In this document: positions 54,856 through 64,000 of the stretch, one piece after another
How positions within the stretch are numbered: position 1 is the first letter of the stretch
Layout: each line of letters begins with the position of its first letter
Origin: Halictus rubicundus
Lineage: Eukaryota > Arthropoda > Insecta > Hymenoptera > Halictidae
DNA: 64,000 nt
Assembly: GCF_050948215.1 (NCBI RefSeq)
Contig: NW_027488913.1
Location: forward strand, 124,001-188,000
Direction of reading: 5' to 3'
Program-made: the position numbers and the translations under genes
Notes under the pieces: generated by a model
Told to the model about the DNA's origin: nothing
Seen by the model: only the letters and a program-made list of their open reading frames with translations
Database searches by the model: none

Positions 54856-55450
54856 AGAGGATAGTATAAGATAGAGTATAGGATAGGATTGAGGATAGGA
54901 TAGGATAGAGGAAAGGATAGGACAGAGGGTAGGATAGGATAGAGGATGGGCTAGGATAGAGGATACGATAGGATAAAGGATAGGATAAAGGATAGGATAA
55001 AGGATAGGATAAAGGATAGGATAGGATAGAGGATAGGATAGGATAGAGGATAGGATAGAGGATAGGATACAGGATAGGATAGGATTGAGGATAGGATAGG
55101 ATAGAGGATTGGATAGGATAGAGAATAGGATAGGATAGAGGATAGGATAGGATAGAGGATAGGATAGGATAGAGGATAGGATAGAGGATAGGATAGAGGA
55201 TAGGATAGAGGATAGGGTAGAGGAGAGGATAGGATAGAGGATAGGATAGAATAGAGGATAGGATAGGATAGAGGATAGGATAGGATAGAGGATAGGATAG
55301 GATAGAGGATAGGATAGGATAGAGGATGGGATAGAGGATAGGATAGGATAGAGGATCGGATAGAGGATAGGATAGGATAGAGGATAGGATAGGATGGAGG
55401 ATTGGATAAGGTAGAGGATAGTATAGGATAGAGGGTAGGATCTGATCGGA
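54856..55450 (+). repeat. Type B unit with GGATAGGATAAA micro-array
   Basis: Contains GTATAAGATAGAG, GGGCTAGG near 54,950 and a short array of the 12-mer variant GGATAGGATAAA (about four copies, 54,970-55,018), then ordinary 12-mers near 55,180-55,230 with GAGGATAGGGTAGAGGAGAGG, GAGGATCGG, GGATAAGGTAGAGG and ATCTGATCGG at about 55,440. GAGAAAGCATAGG is missing from this unit. Near 5,625-5,645 the same AA-for-GA change appears twice. Confidence 0.78.
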
Positions 55451-57150
55451 TAGAACATAGGATAGGGGATTGGATAGGATAGAGGATAGGATAGGATACA
55501 GGATAGGATAGGATAGAGGATAGGATAGGATAGAGGATAGGATAGGATAGAGGATAGGATAGGATAGAGGATAGGATAGGATATAGGATAGGATAGGATA
55601 GAGGATAGGATAGGATAGAGGATAGAATAGGATAGAGGATGGGATAGGACAGAGGATAGGATAGGGGATTTGATAGGATAGAAGATAGGATAGGATAGAG
55701 GATAGGATAGGATAGGATAGAGGATAGGATAGGATAGAGGATTGGATAGGACACAGGATAGGATAGAATAGAGAATAGGATAGGGGATTTGATAGCATAG
55801 AGGATAGGATAGGATAGAAGATAGGATAGGATAGAGGATAGGATAGGATAGAGGATAGGATAGACGATAGGATAGGATAGAGGATAGGATAGGACAGAGG
55901 ATAGGATAGGATAGAGGATAGGATAGGGGATTTGATAGGAAAGGATAGAGGATAGGATAGGATAGAGGATAGGATAGACGATAGGATAGGATAGAGGATA
56001 GGATAGGACAGAGGATAGGATAGGATAGAGGATAGGATAGGGGATTTGATAGGAAAGGATAGAGGATAGGATAGGATAGAGGACAGGATAGGATAGAGGA
56101 TAGGATAGGATAGAGGATAGGATAGGATAGAGGATAGAATAGGATAGAGGATGGGATAGGACAGAGGATAGGATAGGGGATTTGATAGGATAGAAGATAG
56201 GATAGGATAGGATAGAGGATAGGATAGGATAGAGGATTGGATAGGACACAGGATAGGATAGAATAGAGAATAGGATAGGGGATTTGATAGCATAGAGGAT
56301 AGGATAGGATAGAAGATAGGATAGGATAGAGGATAGGATAGGATAGAGGATAGGATAGACGATAGGATAGGATAGAGGATAGGATAGGACAGAGGATAGG
56401 ATAGGATAGAGGATAGGATAGGGGATTTGATAGGAAAGGATAGAGGATAGGATAGGATAGAGGACAGGATAGGATAGAGGATAGGATAGGATAGAGGATA
56501 GGATAGGATAGAGGATAGAATAGGATAGAGGATGGGATAGGACAGAGGATAGGATAGGGGATTTGATAGGATAGAGGATAGGATAGGATAGAGGATAGAA
56601 TAGGATAGAGGATGGGATAGGACAGAGGATAGGATAGGGTATTTGATAGGATAGAGGATAGGATAGGATAGAAGATAGGATAGCATAGAGGATAGGATAG
56701 GATAGAGGATAGGATAGGATAGAGGATTGGATAGGATACATAATAGGATAGAGGATTGGATAGGATACAGGATAGGATAGGATAGAGGATAGGATAGGAT
56801 AGAGGATAGGATAGGATAGAGCATATTATAGGATAGAGGATAGGATAGGATAGAGGATAGGATAGGATAGAAGATAGGATAGGATAGAGGATAGGATAGG
56901 ATAGAGGATAGGATAGGATAGAGGATAGGATAGGATAGGGGATAGGATAGGATACAGGAAAGGATAGGATTGAGGATAGGATTGGATACAGGATAGGATA
57001 GAATAGAGGATAGGATACGGGATTGTATAGGATAGGATTGATGATAGGATAGGATAGAGGACAGGATAGGATAGAGGATTGGATATGATACAGGAAAGGA
57101 TAGGATTGAGGATAGATGATAGGATAGGATAGAGGATTGGATAGGATACA
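55450..57150 (+). repeat. Short 17-mer run, then type A segment
   Basis: Near-pure 17-mers to about 55,620 are followed by type A markers: GATGGGATAGGACAG, GGACACAGG, GATAGCATAGAGG, GACGATAGG, GATACATAATAGG near 56,728, GAGCATATTATAGG at 56,821 and TACGGGATTGTATAGG near 57,017. GACGATAGG near 55,863 and 55,977 stands in a duplicated surrounding of about 114 bp, like that near 47,274-47,388. Confidence 0.72.
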
Positions 57151-57500
57151 GGATAGGATAGGATAGAGTATAGGATAGGATAGAGGATAGGATAGGATAG
57201 AGGATAGGATAGGATATAGGATAGGATAGGATAGAGGATAGGATAGGATAGAGGATAGGATAGGATAGAGGATAGGATAGGATAGAGGATAGGATAGGAT
57301 AGAGGATAGGATAGGATAGAGGATAGGATAGGATAGAGTATAGGATAGGATAGAGGATAGGATAGGATAGAGGATAGGATAGGATAGAGGATAGGATAGG
57401 ATAGAGGATAGGATAGGATAGAGGATAGGATAGTATAGAGGATAGGATAGGATAGAGGATAGGATAGGATAGAGGATAGGATAGGATAGTGGATAGGATA
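57150..57500 (+). repeat. Nearly pure 17-mer run (type P)
   Basis: Enters directly from type A near GATACAGG at 57,149, without the ATCTGATCGG marker, and runs about 20 monomers with GTATA changes near 57,169 and 57,339, GATATAGG near 57,215 and AGTATAGAGG near 57,432. The last part has the same variants in the same order as 42,580-42,890. Confidence 0.8.
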
Positions 57501-58410
57501 GGATAGAGGATAGGATACAGGATAGAATAGAGGATAGGATACAGGATAGAATAGAGGATAGAGGATAGGATAGGGGATTGGATAGGATAGAGGATAGGAT
57601 AAGTTAGAGGATAGTATAGGATAGAGAATAGGATAGGGGATTGGATAGGATACAGGATAGGATACGATGGAGGATATGATACGATAGAGGATAGCGTAGG
57701 ATAGGGGATATTATAGGATAGAGGATAGGATAATATAGAGTATAGAATAGGATAGAGGATACGGTACAGAATAGGATACATGATTGGATAGGATAGGGGA
57801 TATTATAGGAAAGAGGAAAGGATAGGATAGAGGATGGGATAGGGGACTGGATAGGATAGAGGATAGGATAGGATAGGATAGGATAGAGGATAGGATAGGA
57901 TAGAGGATAGGATAGAGGATAGGATACAGGATAGAATAGGATTGAGGATAGGATAGGATAGAGGATTGGATAGGATAGAGAATAGGATAGGATAGAGGAT
58001 AGGATAGGATAGAGGATAGGATAGGATAGAGGATAGGATAGAGGATAGGATAGAGGATAGGATAGAGGATAGGATAGAGGATAGGATAGGATAGAGGATA
58101 GGATAGAATAGAGGATAGGATAGGAGAAAGCATAGGATAGGATAGAGGATAGGATAGAGGATAGGATAGAGGATAGGATAGGATAGAGGATAGGATAGAG
58201 GATAGGATAGAGGATAGGATAGGATAGAGGATAGGATAGAGGATAGGATAGGATAGAGGATAGGATAGGATAGAGGATGGGATAGAGGATAGGATAGGAT
58301 AGAGGATCGGATAGAGGATAGGATAGGATAGAGGATAGGATAGGATGGAGGATTGGATAAGGTAGAGGATAGTATAGGATAGAGGGTAGGATCTGATCGG
58401 ATAGAACATA
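57500..58410 (+). repeat. Complete type B higher-order unit
   Basis: Same element order as 42,890-43,800. GATACAGG at 57,514 corresponds to 42,903 (offset 14,611), and the final ATCTGATCGG at about 58,391 corresponds to 43,768 (offset 14,623), so this copy has one extra 12-mer. Single-base differences include GATACGATGGAGG near 57,667, GATACATGATTGG near 57,778 and GGATAGAATAGGATTG near 57,930. GAGAAAGCATAGG is near 58,124. Confidence 0.85.
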
Positions 58411-60780
58411 GGATAGGGGATTGGATAGGATAGAGGATAGGATAGGATAGAGGATAGGATAGGATAGAGGATAGGATAGGATAGAGGATAGGATAGGATA
58501 GAGGATAGGATAGGATAGAGGATAGGATAGGATATAGGATAGGATAGGATAGAAGATAGGATAGGATAGAGGATAGGATAGGATAGAGGATAGGATAGGA
58601 TAGAGGATAGGATAGGACAGAGGAAAGCATAGGATAGAGGATAGGATAGGATACAGGAAAGGATAGGATTGAGGATAGGATTGGATACAGGAAAGGATAC
58701 AATAGAGGATAGGATACGGGATTGTATAGGATAGGATTGAGGATAGGATAGGATAGAGGACAGGATAGGATAGAGGATTGGATATGATACAGGAAAGAAT
58801 AGGATTGAGGATAGATGATAGGATAGGATAGAGGATTGGATAGGATACAGGATAGGATAGGATAGAGGATAGGATAGGATAGAGGATTGGATAGGATACA
58901 GGATAGGATAGGATAGAGCATATTATAGGATAGAGGATAGGATAGGATAGAGGATAGGATAGGATAGAGGATAGGATAGGATAGAGGATAGGATAGGATA
59001 GAGGACTGAATAGAGGATAGAATAGGATAGAAGATAGGATAGGATAGAGGATAGGATAGGATAGAGGATAGGATAGACGATAGGATAGGATAGAGGATAG
59101 GATAGGACAGAGGATAGGATAGGATAGAGGATAGGATAGGGGATTTGATAGGAAAGGATAGAGGATAGGATAGGATAGAGGACAGGATAGGATAGAGGAT
59201 AGGATAGGATAGAGGATAGGATAGGATAGAGGATAGAATAGGATAGAGGATGGGATAGGACAGAGGATAGGATAGGGGATTTGATAGGATAGAAGATAGG
59301 ATAGGATAGAGGATAGGATAGGATAGGATAGAGGATAGGATAGGATAGAGGATAGGATAGGATAGAGGATTGGATAGGACACAGGATAGGATAGAATAGA
59401 GAATAGGATAGGGGATTTGATAGCATAGAGGATAGGATAGGATAGAAGATAGGATAGGATAGAGGATAGGATAGGATAGAGGATAGGATAGACGATAGGA
59501 TAGGATAGAGGATAGGATAGGACAGAGGATAGGATAGGATAGAGGATAGGATAGGGGATTTGATAGGAAAGGATAGAGGATAGGATAGGATAGAGGACAG
59601 GATAGGATAGAGGATAGGATAGGATAGAGGATAGGATAGGATAGAGGATAGAATAGGATAGAGGATGGGATAGGACAGAGGATAGGATAGGGGATTTGAT
59701 AGGATAGAGGATAGGATAGGATAGAGGATAGAATAGGATAGAGGATGGGATAGGACAAAGGATAGGATAGGGTATTTGATAGGATAGAGGATAGGATAGG
59801 ATAGAAGAAAGGATAGCATAGAGGATAGGATAGGATAGAGGATAGGATAGGATAGAGGATTGGATAGGATACATAATAGGATAGAGGATTGGATAGGATA
59901 TAGGATAGGATAGGATAGAGGATAGGATAGGATAGAGGATAGGATAGGATAGAGCATATTATAGGATAGAGGATAGGATAGGATAGAGGATAGGATAGGA
60001 TAGAAGATAGGATAGGATAGAGGATAGGATAGGATAGAGGATAGGATAGGATAGAGGATAGGATAGGATAGGGGATAGGATAGGATACAGGAAAGGATAG
60101 GATTGAGGATAGGATTGGATACAGGATAGGATAGAATAGAGGATAGGATACGGGATTGTATAGGATAGGATTGATGATAGGATAGGATAGAGGACAGGAT
60201 AGGATAGAGGATTGGATATGATACAGGAAAGGATAGGATTGAGGATAGATGATAGGATAGGATAGAGGATTGGATAGGATACAGGATAGGATAGAGGATT
60301 GGATAGGATACAGGATAGGATAGGATAGAGGATAGGATAGGATAGAGGATTGGATAGGATACAGGATAGGATAGGATAGAGGATAGGATAGGGGATTTGA
60401 TAGGATAGAGGATAGGATAGGATAGAAGATAGGATAGGATAGAGGATAGGATAGGATAGAGGATAGGATACGATAGAGGATAGGATAGGATAGAGGATTA
60501 GATAGGACAGAGGATAGGATAGGATAGAGGATAGGATAGGGGATTTGATAGGATAGAGGATAGGATAGGATAGAGGATACGATAGGATAGAGGATTGGAT
60601 AGGATACAGGATAGGATAGAAAAGAGAATAGGATAGGGTATTTGATAGGATAGAGGATAGGATAGGATAGAGGATAGCATAGGATAGAGGATAGGATAGG
60701 ATAGAGGATAGGATAGGATAGAGGATAGAATAGGATAGAGGATGGGATAGGACAGAGGATAGGATAGGGGATTTCATAGG
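58410..60780 (+). repeat. Type A segment, copy 2 of dispersed block Y
   Basis: After about ten 17-mers the type A order of 43,985-46,120 is repeated with GAGCATATTATAGG at 58,919 and 59,955. From 59,955 to about 60,780 it also matches 51,295-52,117 (offset 8,660) and 45,298-46,120, giving three copies of an about 820-bp stretch ending in GGGGATTTCATAGG. Single differences include GAAGAAAGG near 59,812 and GAGGAAAGCATAGG near 58,621. Confidence 0.82.
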
Positions 60781-62512
60781 ATAGAGGATAGGATAGGATA
60801 GAAGATAGGATAGGATAGAGGATAGGATAGGATAGAGGATAGGATAGGATAGAGGATAGGATAGGATAGGGGATAGGATAGGATACAGGAAAGGATAGGA
60901 TTGAGGATAGGATTGGATACAGGATAGGATAGAATAGAGGATAGGATACGGGATTGTATAGGATAGGATTGAGGATAGGATAGGATAGAGGACAGGATAG
61001 GATAGAGGATTGGATATGATACAGGAAAGGATAGGATAGAGGATTGGATAGGATACAGGATAGGATAGGATAGAGGATAGGATAGGATAGAGGATTGGAT
61101 AGGATACAGGATAGGATAGGATAGAGGATAGGATAGGATAGAGGATTGGATAGGATACAGGATAGGATAGGATAGAGGATAGGATAGGATAGAGGATAGG
61201 ATAGGATAGAGCATATTATAGGATAGAGGATAGGATAGGATAGAGGATAGGATAGGATAGAAGATAGGATAGGATAGAGGATAGGATAGGATAGAGGATA
61301 GGATAGGATAGAGGATAGGATAGGATAGGGGATAGGATAGGATACAGGAAAGGATAGGATTGAGGATAGGATTGGATACAGGATAGGATAGAATAGAGGA
61401 TAGGATACGGGATTGTATAGGATAGGATTGATGATAGGATAGGATAGAGGACAGGATAGGATAGAGGATTGGATATGATACAGGAAAGGATAGGATTGAA
61501 GATAGATGATAGGATAGGATAGAGGATTGGATAGGATACAGGATAGGATAGAGGATTGGATAGGATACAGGATAGGATAGGATAGAGGATAGGATAGGAT
61601 AGAGGATTAGATAGGACAGAGGATAGGATAGGATAGAGGATAGGATAGGGGATTTGATAGGATAGAGGATAGGATAGGATAGAGGATACGATAGGATAGA
61701 GGATTGGATAGGATAGTGGATAGGATAGAAAAGAGAATAGGATAGGGTATTTGATAGGATAGAGGATAGGATAGGATAGAGGATAGCATAGGATAGAGGA
61801 TAGGATAGGATAGAGGATAGGATAGGATAGAGGATAGAATAGGATAGAGGATGGGATAGGACAGAGGATAGGATAGGGGATTTCATAGGATAGAGGATAG
61901 GATAGGATAGAAGATAGGATAGGATAGAGGATAGGATAGGATAGAGGATAGGATAGGATAGAGGATAGGATAGGATAGGGGATAGGATAGGATACAGGAA
62001 AGGATAGGATTGAGGATAGGATTGGATACAGGATAGGATAGAATAGAGGATAGGATACGGGATTGTATAGGATAGGATTGAGGATAGGATAGGATAGAGG
62101 ACAGGATAGGATAGAGGATTGGATATGATACAGGAAAGGATAGGATAGAGGATTGGATAGGATACAGGATAGGATAGGATAGAGGATAGGATAGGATAGA
62201 GGATTGGATAGGATACAGGATAGGATAGGATAGAGGATAGGATAGGATAGAGGATTGGATAGGATACAGGATAGGATAGGATAGAGGATAGGATAGGATA
62301 GAGGATAGGATAGGACAGAGGATAGGATAGGATAGAGGATAGGATAGGATAGAGGATAGAATAGGATAGAGGATGGGATAGGACAGAGGATAGGATAGGG
62401 GATTTCATAGGATAGAGGATAGGATAGGATAGAAGATAGGATAGGATAGAGGATAGGATAGGATAGAGGATAGGATAGGATAGAGGATAGGATAGGATAG
62501 GGGATAGGATAG
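60780..62512 (+). repeat. Type A segment with closely spaced TACGGG markers
   Basis: TACGGGATTGTATAGG lies near 60,949, 61,407, 62,057 and 62,580, only 458 to 650 bp apart, compared with about 800 to 1,400 bp in neighbouring segments. GATACAGGAAAGGATAGG is here twice joined directly to GAGGATTGG (near 61,022 and 62,131), skipping the usual GATTGAGGATAGATGATAGG; this looks like a deletion that was then copied. GAGCATATTATAGG is at 61,212. Confidence 0.72.
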
Positions 62513-64000
62513 GATACAGGAAAGGATAGGATTGAGGATAGGATTGGATACAGGAAAGGATACAATAGAGGATAGGATACGGGATTGTATAGGATAGGAT
62601 TGAGGATAGGATAGGATAGAGGACAGGATAGGATAGAGGATTGGATATGATACAGGAAAGGATAGGATTGAGGATAGATGATAGGATAGGATAGAGGATT
62701 GGATAGGATACAGGATAGGATAGGATAGAGGATAGGATAGGATAGAGGATTGGATAGGATACAGGATAGGATAGGATAGAGCATATTATAGGATAGAGGA
62801 TAGGATAGGATAGAGGATAGGATAGGATAGAGGATAGGATAGGATAGAGGATAGGATAGGATAGAGGACTGAATAGAGGATAGAATAGGATAGAAGATAG
62901 GATAGGATAGAGGATAGGATAGGATAGAGGATAGGATAGACGATAGGATAGGATAGAGGATAGGATAGGACAGAGGATAGGATAGGATAGAGGATAGGAT
63001 AGGGGATTTGATAGGAAAGGATAGAGGATAGGATAGGATAGAGGACAGGATAGGATAGAGGATAGGATAGGATAGAGGATAGGATAGGATAGAGGATAGA
63101 ATAGGATAGAGGATGGGATAGGACAGAGGATAGGATAGGGGATTTGATAGGATAGAAGATAGGATAGGATAGAGGATAGGATAGGATAGGATAGAGGATA
63201 GGATAGGATAGAGGATAGGATAGGATAGAGGATTGGATAGGACACAGGATAGGATAGAATAGAGAATAGGATAGGGGATTTGATAGCATAGAGGATAGGA
63301 TAGGATAGAAGATAGGATAGGATAGAGGATAGGATAGGATAGAGGATAGGATAGACGATAGGATAGGATAGAGGATAGGATAGGACAGAGGATAGGATAG
63401 GATAGAGGATAGGATAGGGGATTTGATAGGAAAGGATAGAGGATAGGATAGGATAGAGGACAGGATAGGATAGAGGATAGGATAGGATAGAGGATAGGAT
63501 AGGATAGAGGATAGAATAGGATAGAGGATGGGATAGGACAGAGGATAGGATAGGGGATTTGATAGGATAGAGGATAGGATAGGATAGAGGATAGAATAGG
63601 ATAGAGGATGGGATAGGACAAAGGATAGGATAGGGTATTTGATAGGATAGAGGATAGGATAGGATAGAAGATAGGATAGCATAGAGGATAGGATAGGATA
63701 GAGGATAGGATAGGATAGAGGATTGGATAGGATACATAATAGGATAGAGGATTGGATAGGATATAGGATAGGATAGGATAGAGGATAGGATAGGATAGAG
63801 GATAGGATAGGATAGAGCATATTATAGGATAGAGGATAGGATAGGATAGAGGATAGGATAGGATAGAAGATAGGATAGGATAGAGGATAGGATAGGATAG
63901 AGGATAGGATAGGATAGAGGATAGGATAGGATAGGGGATAGGATAGGATACAGGAAAGGATAGGATTGAGGATAGGATTGGATACAGGATAGGATAGAAT
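62513..64000 (+). repeat. Type A block, duplicate of 58,650-60,138, cut by the window end
   Basis: Matches 58,650-60,138 at an offset of 3,863 bp to the last base: GAGCATATTATAGG at 62,782 and 63,818 against 58,919 and 59,955. The differences I noticed are at 58,798 (AGGAAAGAATAGG in the earlier copy, AGGAAAGGATAGG here) and near 59,812 (GAAGAAAGG in the earlier copy, GAAGATAGG here). The left flanks differ before GATACAGGAAAGG. Confidence 0.88.

Larger units (their letters stand above)
1..64000 (+). repeat. Continuous GGATA-based satellite array, 17-bp basic monomer
   Basis: The window consists entirely of GGATA pentamers punctuated by GA. The commonest unit is the 17-mer GGATAGGATAGGATAGA; 12-mer, 22-mer and 7-mer forms differ only in the number of pentamers. 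The canonical unit has 7 G, 7 A, 3 T and no C, so every C on the + strand marks a variant monomer, and CpG occurs only in variants. Orientation is the same throughout, with no inverted segment seen. No unique flanking DNA, transposon, poly-A tract or gene interrupts it, and the first and last bases lie inside monomers, so the array is longer than the window. The + strand has a TAG in every monomer. The - strand canonical unit has no stop in any frame, which explains the long open frames there. The satellite family and host species are not recognised. Confidence 0.98.

Noticed and set aside
1..64000. CRISPR array
   Set aside because: Repeats are directly contiguous 12- to 22-bp units with no unique spacers of constant length and no nearby cas genes.
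1..64000. Telomeric repeat
   Set aside because: GGATA units lack the TTAGGG, TTAGG or TTTAGGG pattern, and the GA punctuation and variant mosaic are not telomere-like.
1..64000. Human-type CATTC satellites II/III or Bkm (GATA)n
   Set aside because: The core is GGATA with GA punctuation, not CATTC/GAATG. Tetranucleotide GATA runs are not present; GATA occurs at 5-bp spacing.
1..64000. Centromeric CENP-B box
   Set aside because: No sequence resembling the 17-bp box was found. C and CpG are too rare, so a centromeric role is neither supported nor excluded.
1..64000. tRNA, rRNA or other structured RNA genes
   Set aside because: The sequence is almost free of C on one strand, so long Watson-Crick stems cannot form, and no conserved RNA motifs are seen.
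1..64000. Bacterial or phage origin
   Set aside because: 64 kb of uninterrupted short-period satellite without any gene is not expected in a bacterial or phage genome; a eukaryotic source is far more likely.

Overview
The whole 64 kb window is one continuous, gene-free tandem satellite. The + strand is built from GGATA pentamers punctuated by GA: the dominant unit is the 17-mer (GGATA)3GA, with 12-mer (GGATA)2GA, 22-mer (GGATA)4GA and occasional 7-mer GGATAGA versions. All copies run head-to-tail in one orientation, no foreign sequence interrupts them, and the array continues past both window ends. This is what one expects of heterochromatic satellite (pericentromeric, subtelomeric or sex-chromosome type) from a eukaryote assembled with long reads. 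The sequence does not let me name the species or chromosome.

Three textures alternate. Type A (about 1-5.1, 9.8-12.7, 16.2-41.4 kb, and pieces of 44-64 kb) is 17-mer DNA rich in diagnostic variants such as GAGCATATTATAGG, GGGGATTTGATAGG, TACGGGATTGTATAGG, GATTAGATAGGACAG and GATACAGGAAAGG. Type B (about 5.5-9.0, 12.7-16.0, 41.9-43.8 kb and smaller pieces to 58.4 kb) carries 12-mer clusters and the markers GGGCTAGG, GAGAAAGCATAGG, GATAATATAGAG and ATCTGATCGG. Type P is nearly pure 17-mer (about 9.3-9.8, 13.3-13.9, 42.3-42.9, 57.15-57.5 kb and shorter runs); many of these runs directly follow the ATCTGATCGG marker.

On top of this lies a mosaic of higher-order duplications, found by aligning marker variants by hand: tandem pairs of 228, about 330, about 815, about 983, about 2,180 and about 3,628 bp, and dispersed near-identical blocks separated by about 3.9, 6.0, 7.6, 8.7, 13.0 and 14.6 kb. 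Copies often differ by whole monomers (12, 17, 34 or 51 bp), as expected from unequal exchange or slippage.

No protein-coding gene, RNA gene, transposon, CRISPR array, promoter or terminator is supported. The many long open frames, all on the - strand, are an artefact: the complementary 17-mer has no stop codon in any frame, and because 17 is not a multiple of 3 every frame reads the same 17-residue low-complexity repeat (SILSYPLSYPILYPILS). I therefore annotate no CDS. The most interesting content is the nested repeat architecture, a local cluster of single-base indels that may mark a consensus-quality problem, and variant monomers that create GATA-factor-like sites absent from the canonical unit.
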